Of a DNA stretch of 29,821 nt, positions 22,046-29,609 are shown piece by piece. The position numbers and the translations under genes were made by a program. This stretch comes from DATDUW01 sp035290185 (GTDB taxonomy: Bacteria; Patescibacteriota; Patescibacteriia; UBA9934; GWF2-40-263): the NCBI GenBank assembly GCA_035290185.1, contig DATDUW010000004.1:1-29821 (forward strand), written 5' to 3'. The notes under the pieces were generated by a model. The model did not search any database. It was given only the letters and a program-made list of their open reading frames with translations, and was not told where the DNA came from. Every line of letters starts with the position of its first letter. Position 1 is the first letter of the stretch.

Positions 22046-24049
22046 TCAGATATCCAAATTTTGCACTGTCTTTGCATGCGTTTGGATGAACCGTTTGCGC
22101 GGAGCCACCTCGGAACCCATGAGAATATCGAAGAGTTCATCGGCTTTTTCTGCCTCGGCGATTTCGACGAGTTTCATGACCCGCGTTTCGGGGTTCATGG
22201 TCGTTTCCCACAGTTGTTCCGGGTTCATTTCTCCAAGACCTTTGTAGCGTTGGATATTCAGTCGTGTTTTTTTTGGTCCTTCTTCCACAAGTTCGGTGAC
22301 CTCTCCCTCCTCGGCTTCGAGGACATCCACGTCTTTCCCTCGAGTCATTTCTTTGAGGATGGTCTGTTTTTCCTCATCCGTATAAGCGTATCGGACTTCT
22401 TTGCCAAGCTGAATGCGGTAGAGAGGGGGTTTGGCGATATAGATGTGCTTTTCGCGGATAAGATCGGGAAAGTAGCGGTAGAAAAGCGTCAGGAGAAGCG
22501 TCCGGATGTGGGATCCGTCCGTGTCTGCGTCCGTCATGATGACGATGCGGTGGTAGCGCAATTCTTGTAGATTAAAAGCTTCGCCGATATTTGTCCCCAG
22601 AGCAATGATCAGATTTTTGATTTCATTGTTGGCCAGCATTTTGTCTAGGCGGGCGCGTTCCACGTTGAGGATTTTTCCCCGCAACGGGAGAATGGCCTGC
22701 GTTTCCCGGTTGCGTCCTTGCTTGGCGCTGCCACCAGCCGAATCCCCCTCCACAAGGAAGAGTTCGGAACGGCTTGGGTCTTTTGAGGAACAATCCGCCA
22801 GCTTGCCGGGAAGGGTCAACCCGTCCAGGACGCCTTTACGTAGGACGGTTTCGCGTGCCGCCCGCGCGGCAGCTCGCGCTTGTGCCGCTAGCACACATTT
22901 GCCGATCACGGCTTCTCCATCCTGTGGGTGTTCCTCCAGAAAGACGCGTAGGTGTTCTCCAAAAACTGCTTCAACGGCCGTCTTAGCCTCCGGATTTCCC
23001 AGTTTGGCTTTCGTTTGTCCTTCAAACTGTGGTTCTTTAATTTTGACGCTTACGACCGCAGTCAGTCCCTCCCGCACGTCGTCGCCCGTCAGATTTTGGT
23101 CTTTTTCTTTGAGATAGCCTTTCAAGCGTGCATAGGCATTCAACTCGCGGGTCAGGGCCGTGCGCAGGCCGACGAGGTGCGTGCCGCCTTCCGGGTTGTA
23201 AATGTTGTTTGCAAAACAGAAGACGGATTCATAAAATTCTTCGGTGTATTGCAGGGCAATTTCGACGTCCATGTCCGATGTCTCATCGTGCTTAACGACA
23301 TGAAAAACGTTCGGGTGTTTTGTCTGCTTGCCATGGTTGATATGACGGACAAACGAGCCGACCCCTCCTTCAAAAAAGAAGGCATAAGAAAGTTCCTCTC
23401 CCTTTTTTCGTTCGTCATGGATCTCGAGGAAGATTTTGCTGATGAGATAAGCCTGTTGCCGGAGGTGATCCAGAATGGTGGGAAGATGGAACTCCGTTGA
23501 TTCGAAGATGGTCCTATCTGGTTTGAATGAGATAATGGTTCCTGTTCCCGTTGCTTTTTTGATCGGTTTTACCTTGTCGCACGGGATTCCACGCGCATAA
23601 TCCTGCACCCAGAGGTGTCCCTCTCGTTTGACCTCGGCCCGCAGTGATTCGGAAAGCGCGTTTACGACCGAGACACCCACGCCGTGCAGACCCCCGGAAA
23701 CTTTATAACCCCCGCCTCCGAATTTGCCACCGGCATGAAGCTTAGTAAGCACGAGTTCAAGCGCGGATTTTTTGAATTGGGGATGGATCCCGACGGGGAT
23801 GCCGCGTCCGTTGTCTTCCACAGAGACCCAGCCGTCCGGGAGCAATCGAAGGATGACGTGGTCGGCATCCCCAGCCATGGCTTCGTCCAGGGAGTTGTCG
23901 ATCACTTCCCAGATGAGATGATGGAGACCGGAAGTCCCCGTGGAGCCGATGTACATGCCCGGCCGTCGACGTACCGGCTCCAATCCTTCCAGGACCGTGA
24001 TCTGTTCGGCGCCGTATTCTTGTTTCTTTTGTTTTTTTAGAGAAGACAT
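22046..24049 (-). CDS. gyrB: DNA gyrase subunit B
   Basis: ATPase subunit of the type II topoisomerase that introduces negative supercoils. The 667-residue protein has the GHKL ATP site: E49 and N52 in EVIDNSLDEA, D79 in VEDNGRG, and GGLHGVGVSVVN (119-130). A transducer domain follows. The TOPRIM domain has EGDSAGGSAKQGRNR, LPLRGKILNVE and DADTDGSHIRTLL. The C-terminal YKGLGEMNPEQLWETTMNP block favours GyrB over ParE. The large insert seen in E. coli GyrB is absent. A longer frame up to 24235 adds 62 residues unlike the family; ATG 24049 fits and has T at -1. gyrA is not in the window. Confidence 0.95.
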   Translation of the reverse strand: MSSLKKQKKQEYGAEQITVLEGLEPVRRRPGMYIGSTGTSGLHHLIWEVIDNSLDEAMAGDADHVILRLLPDGWVSVEDNGRGIPVGIHPQFKKSALELVLTKLHAGGKFGGGGYKVSGGLHGVGVSVVNALSESLRAEVKREGHLWVQDYARGIPCDKVKPIKKATGTGTIISFKPDRTIFESTEFHLPTILDHLRQQAYLISKIFLEIHDERKKGEELSYAFFFEGGVGSFVRHINHGKQTKHPNVFHVVKHDETSDMDVEIALQYTEEFYESVFCFANNIYNPEGGTHLVGLRTALTRELNAYARLKGYLKEKDQNLTGDDVREGLTAVVSVKIKEPQFEGQTKAKLGNPEAKTAVEAVFGEHLRVFLEEHPQDGEAVIGKCVLAAQARAAARAARETVLRKGVLDGLTLPGKLADCSSKDPSRSELFLVEGDSAGGSAKQGRNRETQAILPLRGKILNVERARLDKMLANNEIKNLIIALGTNIGEAFNLQELRYHRIVIMTDADTDGSHIRTLLLTLFYRYFPDLIREKHIYIAKPPLYRIQLGKEVRYAYTDEEKQTILKEMTRGKDVDVLEAEEGEVTELVEEGPKKTRLNIQRYKGLGEMNPEQLWETTMNPETRVMKLVEIAEAEKADELFDILMGSEVAPRKRFIQTHAKTVQNLDI

Positions 24050-24138
24050 AACGTAAAAAACGAGATGATGTGTTCGTCCAAACGAAAGAAAGGACGCGGA
24101 CAGCTTATCATGAAAAGTAAGAAATTGAAAGGGAGGTG

Positions 24139-24147
24139 TGCTATACT
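24139..24147 (+). promoter_or_regulatory. Extended -10 promoter directly before the gene at 24158
   Basis: TGC precedes TATACT (24142-24147), with no usable -35. Transcription would begin near 24154, four bases before the ATG, giving a nearly leaderless mRNA. Confidence 0.55.
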
Positions 24148-24157
24148 TTTTCCATCT

Positions 24158-25075
24158 ATGGTTGAGCCCCTTCTCCTTCAAGAGGAACCCAAATCCGCCT
24201 CTTTTTATCGACGGATTCGTTGGTGGTTGACACATCGGGCTTCGTTACGGCGTTTGGCTCTGTTCGCGTGGGCACTTTTTGACGTCGGTCTCATTCTTTT
24301 TTCTTGCCAGATCCTTTTCGATGCCTTTCTCGGACCTTCCTCTTTGGGAGAAGAGCAAGCTGTGATTGCTCTGGCTTCTGCACAGGGACAGTCCCAGCGG
24401 CATGCCTTTGTCCGCGCTCATGCGGCGCGTCCACTTGTATCCGGTGATCCGCTGCTTTTTCCCGTTCGGGTTTCCCAAGCCGATCTGTATGCATCTTTGA
24501 CCAATCCGAACAACGATTGGTACGCTTATTTTCGTTATTGGTTTGTCACGTCGGATGGAGAAACAAAAGCGTCCGACGGTTTTATTCTTCCCCAAGAGGA
24601 AAAACCCCTTATTGAACTTGGAACAACTTTTACTTCTTCCAAACCGTCTGTTCAAAGCCTACGGATCGGTTCTGTGCGTTGGTACCGTCTTCCTCGGTCT
24701 ATTCGGGGTCGTTACGAGTCTTGGCAGGGAGAGCGGATCGGGTTTCTTATCCGTCATCCCTCTTTTTCAAAAGACGTCCTGATTGGCAAAGAAACCGTGG
24801 CACGCGTCAGCTTCCTTGTTTCCAATCAAACCGCCTATGGGTATCGCACGCCTTCTTTTGTTGTCCTTTTGGTGCGCGGTTCTTCTGTGGTGGGGGTTTC
24901 CCGGGCCACTCTCTCTTTTCTGCGGGCTGGGGAAGAGAGGGAGGTCTCTGTTCACTGGACCGGCCCCCTGCCAACCGTTTCTCGTGTGCGTGTGGTGACG
25001 GACGTGGATCCTTTTCGCGCGGATTCTTATTTGTCAGCAGGGGAAGGAACATCCGGAACATCTCTTCGGCCATGA
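24158..25075 (+). CDS. Membrane-anchored beta-rich protein of unknown function
   Basis: A 305-residue protein. It has a cytoplasmic N-terminus, one membrane helix (about 42-62) and a large extracytoplasmic part rich in beta strands. The C-terminal segment alternates like a CARDB/immunoglobulin-type domain (ARVSFLVSNQTAYGYRTPSF, then VVLLVRGSSVVGV), a fold used in cell-surface proteins. No family is named with confidence. A longer frame to 24065 adds residues upstream of any likely promoter; ATG 24158 has T at -1. It lies divergent from gyrB and 71 bases before rodA. By position it may act in the cell wall or division machinery, but that is inference only. Confidence 0.75.
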   Translation: MVEPLLLQEEPKSASFYRRIRWWLTHRASLRRLALFAWALFDVGLILFSCQILFDAFLGPSSLGEEQAVIALASAQGQSQRHAFVRAHAARPLVSGDPLLFPVRVSQADLYASLTNPNNDWYAYFRYWFVTSDGETKASDGFILPQEEKPLIELGTTFTSSKPSVQSLRIGSVRWYRLPRSIRGRYESWQGERIGFLIRHPSFSKDVLIGKETVARVSFLVSNQTAYGYRTPSFVVLLVRGSSVVGVSRATLSFLRAGEEREVSVHWTGPLPTVSRVRVVTDVDPFRADSYLSAGEGTSGTSLRP

Positions 25076-25109
25076 GACAAAATGAGGAGGAGGTTGGACA
25101 GGAAGGGTC

Positions 25110-25138
25110 TCGACAGGTTTGTTTTCTTTGAAAATAAT
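25110..25138 (+). promoter_or_regulatory. Candidate rodA promoter
   Basis: TCGACA (25110-25115), a 17-base spacer and AATAAT (25133-25138). The start would fall near 25145, two bases before the rodA ATG, again close to leaderless. The -10 lacks the usual first T, so support is moderate. Confidence 0.4.
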
Positions 25139-25146
25139 GGCCGCCT

Positions 25147-26286
25147 ATGATACAGGGTTGGATCGGCGCCCTGCGGCGAACCGATGGTGTCCTGACGCTC
25201 GCTGTGGCTGTGCTCCTTATGTTGGGATTTGCTGCCCTCTATTCTGTTTCTCTTTCTTCCGGTTCTTCTCAACTTCTGTTCAAGCAGGGTCTTGCTGTGA
25301 CCGGGGGCGGATTAGCTGCCGCGGCTTTAGCTATTTCGAATTACCGTCTTTTGCGCGGAGCGTCTTTTCTTTTGTATGGTGTAACGATTGCGACGCTGGC
25401 CGGCGTCTTGATCATTGGAACGTCTGTCCGTGGAACGACAGGGTGGTTTTCCCTATTTGGCTTTCATCTTCAGCCTGTGGAGTTTGCAAAGGTGAGCCTT
25501 ATTATCCTGTTGGCGCGTTATTTGGGACAACGGGGTGATCGGCCGTTTCGTTGGAAAGACTGGTTGATTACGGGAGGGATAACCGCCCTCCCTGTTCTCT
25601 TAACCTTTTTACAGCCAGATACCGGTTCTGCTCTTTTACTCTTGGCTGTCTGGGGGGGGATGATGACTGCAGCCGGCGCTTCAAAACGGCAATTATTTTT
25701 TTTGGTTTGCTTGATGGCCGTGGTTGGAAGCCTTGCCTGGCAGACGGTTCTTGCAGACTATCAAAAACAGCGTGTGCTCGTTTTTCTCCACCCGTCGGCG
25801 GATCCATCCGGGGAAGGGTATAACGTGCACCAGGCCATGATTGCTATCGGGAGTGGCGGATGGTTCGGTCGCGGATTGGGATTCGGTCCGCAAAGTCAAC
25901 TTCGTTTTTTGCCGGAGCGTCAGACCGACTTCATTTTTGCCGTCTTAGCCGAAGAACTTGGGCTGGTCGGGACCTTGTTGGTTCTGGTGGCTTTGGCAGC
26001 GTTGGTTTTACGAAGTTTCCATCAGGCAGCTTTGGCGCGTGACCCGTTTGCGGGGAATCTTCTCTCCGGTCTTGCCTTTCTTTTCCTTTTTCAGAGTTCT
26101 GTCAACGTGGGAATGAATTTTGGTTTGCTTCCGGTGACAGGCGTACCGCTTCCGTTTGTTAGCTACGGAGGAAGTTCCCTCGTGTCCGCTCTTTTGGCTG
26201 TCGGAATCATCCAAAGCGTAGCGGCCAGGAACACCGACCATCGCCGACTTTTCCAAAGAACGGATTCCTGGTATCGTGGAAATTGA
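25147..26286 (+). CDS. rodA: Rod-shape peptidoglycan polymerase RodA (SEDS family)
   Basis: A SEDS glycosyltransferase that polymerises lipid II with a partner class B PBP. The 379-residue protein has about ten membrane helices. It also has RGTTGWFSLFGFHLQPVEFA, and ADPSGEGYNVHQAMIAIGSG with the catalytic Asp in the D-P pair. GRGLGFGPQSQLRFLPERQT, FAVLAEELG and PLPFVSYGGSSL follow. The GSGG and LPERQTDFIFA form is typical of RodA more than FtsW. Its presence shows a peptidoglycan wall. No PBP gene is adjacent. The start has T at -1 and no Shine-Dalgarno site. Confidence 0.93.
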   Translation: MIQGWIGALRRTDGVLTLAVAVLLMLGFAALYSVSLSSGSSQLLFKQGLAVTGGGLAAAALAISNYRLLRGASFLLYGVTIATLAGVLIIGTSVRGTTGWFSLFGFHLQPVEFAKVSLIILLARYLGQRGDRPFRWKDWLITGGITALPVLLTFLQPDTGSALLLLAVWGGMMTAAGASKRQLFFLVCLMAVVGSLAWQTVLADYQKQRVLVFLHPSADPSGEGYNVHQAMIAIGSGGWFGRGLGFGPQSQLRFLPERQTDFIFAVLAEELGLVGTLLVLVALAALVLRSFHQAALARDPFAGNLLSGLAFLFLFQSSVNVGMNFGLLPVTGVPLPFVSYGGSSLVSALLAVGIIQSVAARNTDHRRLFQRTDSWYRGN

Positions 26287-26311
26287 CCCCCAGCCGCCTC
26301 AGAAATACTTT
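26283..26311 (+). promoter_or_regulatory. Candidate promoter of the zinc-ribbon gene
   Basis: TTGACC (26283-26288), a 17-base spacer and TACTTT (26306-26311), overlapping the rodA stop codon. The start is expected near 26318, 26 bases before the ATG. Confidence 0.5.
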
Positions 26312-26343
26312 TCTCTCCTTCATCTCACTCTGAAAAGAACTCT

Positions 26344-26793
26344 ATGCAGACCCCCCTTTGGAAAAATTTTTCTCTTGCCGCTTTTTGTCCGCTTTGTGAG
26401 ACGCGGTTTCGTCCTGTTGAAGCTCGTTTGGTGGCAAAGGAGGATGATGCCCACTTACTCCATATGCGATGCCGCAAGTGTGCGAATTCCGTTCTTGCCG
26501 TCGTCCTTTCAAGCGGGTCTGGCGTCAGCTCTGTCGGGCTGGTAACGGATTTGAGTTATGATGATGCCGTCCGTTTTCGACGCGCTCCCAGGGTGGTGGC
26601 CGAAGATGTTCTTGGGGCGCACGTTTGGCTTCAGTCAGCGTTTTGGGCAGATCGCCTCCCCTCCCTAGCGCCGGTTCCGGGTGAAAATAAAAAGACAAGC
26701 CGGAAGAAACGTTCGTCTCTCCGTTCCAGCCAAGGAGAAAAAAAACACGCGTTGGGATACCATCAAAAATCTCCGCCGGGCCGAAAGGCTTGA
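26344..26793 (+). CDS. Zinc-ribbon protein with basic tail
   Basis: A 149-residue protein. Two CxxC pairs (C15-C18 and C43-C46) form a zinc ribbon. A compact domain follows, with SVLAVVLSSGSGVSSVGLVT and the segment DLSYDDAVRF. The last 35 or so residues are lysine-, arginine- and serine-rich and look disordered (KKTSRKKRSSLRSS). This ribbon-plus-SYDD layout is familiar to me from uncharacterised Patescibacteria proteins, but I cannot confirm that here. The basic tail suggests RNA or DNA contact. It sits between rodA and rplY, each with a candidate promoter, so it may be a single-gene unit. No function can be assigned. Confidence 0.75.
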   Translation: MQTPLWKNFSLAAFCPLCETRFRPVEARLVAKEDDAHLLHMRCRKCANSVLAVVLSSGSGVSSVGLVTDLSYDDAVRFRRAPRVVAEDVLGAHVWLQSAFWADRLPSLAPVPGENKKTSRKKRSSLRSSQGEKKHALGYHQKSPPGRKA

Positions 26794-26813
26794 GGGAAAC
26801 AGAATTTTTTTCC

Positions 26814-26842
26814 TTGACAGGTACGGTTTGATTGGGCACAAT
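26814..26842 (+). promoter_or_regulatory. rplY promoter
   Basis: Perfect TTGACA (26814-26819), a 17-base spacer and CACAAT (26837-26842). The start is predicted near 26849, about 24 bases before the ATG at 26873. Confidence 0.7.
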
Positions 26843-26872
26843 AGCGCCGCTTATTTCTGCGAATGATTTTTT

Positions 26873-27544
26873 ATGAACGTGACGTTAGAAGCCAAGAGTC
26901 GAACGCTTCGAGGGCGCAAATTATATCTCCTTCGTTCAGAAGGACAGGTTCCGGCCGTTGTTTACGGTTCAAATACAGAACCTCGTTCCATTGCGGTGGA
27001 CCAGAAAGCCCTGTGGCAGACCTTTCACAAAGTAGGGGAGAGCGCTTTGATTGATCTTTCCATTGACGGCGGGGCTCCTTTAAAGGTGCTGATTCAAGAG
27101 ATCCAGTATCATCCTCTACGTGATGACATGATCCATGCGGATTTTCGGAGTGTAGACGTCAGCCAGGAAATCACTGCCGAAGTGAAACTTCATTTTATCG
27201 GCGAATCCATGGCCGTGAAGGGATTGGGTGGCGTCTTCGTCCACCCGAAGGATACGATTGAGGTTAGGGCTCTTCCGCAAAATCTTGTGGCAGCCATTGA
27301 AGTAGATATCACGAACCTCAAGACGTTTGATGATGCTATTCAAATTGCAGACATCATTTTTCCACCAGGCGTTGTGCCTGTGGATCCGCTTGAAACCACC
27401 ATTGCTGTGGTCGCACCTCCTCGTTCCGAAGAAGAGCTCGCCGATTTGAACAAAGCCGTGGAGGCAGACGTTAATACCGTGGAGGTGGTGAAGAAGGAAA
27501 AGAAAGAAGAAGAAGGGGAGAAGAAAGAAGAAAAAGGAAAATAG
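26873..27544 (+). CDS. rplY: 50S ribosomal protein L25 / general stress protein Ctc
   Basis: Binds 5S rRNA in the central protuberance. The 223-residue protein is the long, two-domain TL5/Ctc form. The N-terminal 5S-binding domain runs from LEAKSRTLRGRK to IQYHPLRDDMIHADFRSVD (about 1-95). A beta-rich C-terminal domain (about 100-190) has LPQNLVAAIEVDITNL and DPLETTIAVVAPP. The last 20 residues are an E/K-only tail (KKEKKEEEGEKKEEKGK), common in this family. It has a good promoter of its own. The DUF3048 gene begins 14 bases after its stop and is probably co-transcribed. Confidence 0.93.
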   Translation: MNVTLEAKSRTLRGRKLYLLRSEGQVPAVVYGSNTEPRSIAVDQKALWQTFHKVGESALIDLSIDGGAPLKVLIQEIQYHPLRDDMIHADFRSVDVSQEITAEVKLHFIGESMAVKGLGGVFVHPKDTIEVRALPQNLVAAIEVDITNLKTFDDAIQIADIIFPPGVVPVDPLETTIAVVAPPRSEEELADLNKAVEADVNTVEVVKKEKKEEEGEKKEEKGK

Positions 27545-27558
27545 CCAAAAAAGAGAGC

Positions 27559-28686
27559 ATGAGAGTTATTCTCTCGCATCGATCGTCTGCCGTGCGTGTT
27601 CGTCCGGCGACGATTTTTGTTTTTTTTGCTATCGTTTTGTGTTTAGGGGCTGGTCTTTGGCTTGGGTTGGGAGGGAAAGGGAAAAAAGAAAACGTTCAAG
27701 TCACGCCCATACAATCGTCTGGCGGGCAGGTATCGTCCATTTCAGACGAGACCCTTCTGTATCGCCACCCCCTGACAGGAGAAAAATTGGCACAACCGAC
27801 CCCGTTTTCTCCTGTGGCAGGAATCATGGTTGAAAATGCCTATGATGCACGTCCTCAGGCTGGCTTGGAAAATGCTTTCCTTGTCATAGAGGCGCCGGTG
27901 GAAGCGGGTATTTCCCGTTTTCTTGCTTTTTATGATTTGGATTTACGAAAGGAAGTTGCAGAAAAAATAGGTCCCGTACGTTCTGCCCGTCCCTATTTTA
28001 TCGATTGGGCCGATGAATGGGACGCCCTCTATGCCCACGTCGGAGGGTCTGATGCCGCCTTGAGTCTTCTTCGTTCAAGCAATGTGTTTGACGTGAATCA
28101 GTTTTGGAATGACGCCTTTTTTTGGCGTTCCCATGATCGTTTTGCCCCGCACAATGTCTACACCTCTCTTGAACTTCTCCGATCGGCTTGGAATCGCATG
28201 GTTCCCTCGGAGAAAACCGTAGATTACGGTGTCTGGACGTTTAAGGACGGTCAACCACTTCTTTTGTCCGATCAAGCCTCTCTGAAGGTCGAATTTTCAA
28301 CGCCCCCTTATCGGGTGGAGTGGGTTTACAACGCCGGAACGAATCGATTTGAACGTTTCCAGGCGGGGGAAAGGCATCGAATGGAAAGTGGAGAGGTTCT
28401 TCAGGCAGAGAACGTGGCCGTTCTCGTAACATCTGTCCGTGTTATAGACTCCGTGGGTCGGCGGGAAATTCGTACGATTGGCGAAGGAAAAGCCTGGGTT
28501 GTTCAAGACGGGTGCTTTTTTCCTGCCTCATGGAAAAAACCGTTCGTTGAGGAACGGTTGCGATTCTATAGAGAAAACGGGGAGGAAATTTTTTGGAATG
28601 CGGGAACGACGTGGATTGAAGTGGTGGCATCAGAAGATCAAATTTCCTGGACAGGAGAGGGAGACACATCCTGGGATGTGCGTTGA
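27559..28686 (+). CDS. DUF3048 domain-containing extracytoplasmic protein (YerB-like)
   Basis: A 375-residue exported protein with an N-terminal signal-anchor (about 18-38), no lipobox Cys in the usual place, and then a DUF3048 domain. The domain is recognised by GIMVENAYDARPQAGLENA, IEAPVEAGISRFLAFY and KIGPVRSARPYFIDWA. The later DRFAPHNVYTS block and the C-terminal GWxxxG-like stretch also fit. Family members such as YerB of Bacillus are surface lipoproteins of unknown function. The ATG has C at -1, the single exception among core genes. The gene ends convergently with prmC, overlapping its 3' end by 49 bases, and no terminator lies between them. Confidence 0.88.
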   Translation: MRVILSHRSSAVRVRPATIFVFFAIVLCLGAGLWLGLGGKGKKENVQVTPIQSSGGQVSSISDETLLYRHPLTGEKLAQPTPFSPVAGIMVENAYDARPQAGLENAFLVIEAPVEAGISRFLAFYDLDLRKEVAEKIGPVRSARPYFIDWADEWDALYAHVGGSDAALSLLRSSNVFDVNQFWNDAFFWRSHDRFAPHNVYTSLELLRSAWNRMVPSEKTVDYGVWTFKDGQPLLLSDQASLKVEFSTPPYRVEWVYNAGTNRFERFQAGERHRMESGEVLQAENVAVLVTSVRVIDSVGRREIRTIGEGKAWVVQDGCFFPASWKKPFVEERLRFYRENGEEIFWNAGTTWIEVVASEDQISWTGEGDTSWDVR

Positions 28687-29609
28687 ATCTCCGCGACGAA
28701 CAAACGGCTGTTTTTTGTTTCCAGTTCTTCGTGGCGTTGCACGATATCGAGAGGAAATCGGCGGGAAAGGATTTGGAACGCCACTTCCTTTTGTTGCGTT
28801 TCCATTTCCAAAAGGAGGAAGACCGTTTCGGGAAGGAGCGATCGGAAGGATCCAAGTTGTTTGAACAATCGCCAGTAGGCATCTAGGCCATCTGGTCCGG
28901 CAGTAAGGGCGCACAGCGGCTCAAACAATCGAACATCCGCAGGGGCATCTTCCCAGACATGTGTAGGAAGATAGGGGAGGTTTGCACACAGGAGGAAAAA
29001 AGAGAGAGAGGAGTCCTGGTCCGCGCGTTTCCTTTGGGCAGCAAGGAGATGCGAAATGGGGAGAAATAGATCCCCCTGTCGGAAAACTATGCGATCTGAA
29101 ACCCCATGTCGTCTGGCATTTTTTTCAGCTACAACCAACGCGCGACGATCAATATCCGTGGCTATCACAGGCAAACGCGTTTCTGACGCGAGCGTGATAG
29201 CCAGCGCTCCGCTTCCCGTTCCAATATCCGCCATCAGCGCCGTTTCTCCATCAATGTTTTTCCCCAAATGGATTGCCTCTTCCGCCAGGGCTTCCGTATC
29301 AGGACGCGGGATAAGGACAAATGGATTTACGAAGAAGGGACGCTTAAAGAATTCTTTTTCTCTTACAAGGTAGGCAACAGGTTCCCGACAGGAGCGGCGT
29401 TTTAAAAGAGCGCGGAATTTTTCATCTTCATGCGGGCGTAATTCCTGCGAAAAGTGAGTAAAAAGCCAGCTTTTTGGAACACCAATGGCCGCGGAAAGCA
29501 GGATTTCCACATCCAGCATGGGGACGTCGTTGGGCAGGAAGAGCCCCTTTTCCCCCCATTGTTCCCGAAGAAAATGGTTTGCCCAGCCAAGGGTTTCAAG
29601 GACGGTCAT
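28638..29609 (-). CDS. prmC: Peptide chain release factor N5-glutamine methyltransferase
   Basis: Methylates the Gln of the GGQ motif in release factors. The 323-residue protein has an N-terminal helical domain with REPVAYLVREKEFF (about 75-88) and the IPRPDTEAL block (100-108). The SAM site is D128-I-G-T-G-S-G, and the substrate motif reads N210-L-P-Y213. Most PrmC proteins have N-P-P-Y, so Leu211 is a deviation, although N and Y, the residues that contact glutamine, remain. The ATG overlaps the end of prfA by 14 bases, the usual prfA-prmC coupling. Its 3' end overlaps the convergent DUF3048 gene by 49 bases. Confidence 0.92.
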   Translation of the reverse strand: MTVLETLGWANHFLREQWGEKGLFLPNDVPMLDVEILLSAAIGVPKSWLFTHFSQELRPHEDEKFRALLKRRSCREPVAYLVREKEFFKRPFFVNPFVLIPRPDTEALAEEAIHLGKNIDGETALMADIGTGSGALAITLASETRLPVIATDIDRRALVVAEKNARRHGVSDRIVFRQGDLFLPISHLLAAQRKRADQDSSLSFFLLCANLPYLPTHVWEDAPADVRLFEPLCALTAGPDGLDAYWRLFKQLGSFRSLLPETVFLLLEMETQQKEVAFQILSRRFPLDIVQRHEELETKNSRLFVAEIQRTSQDVSPSPVQEI

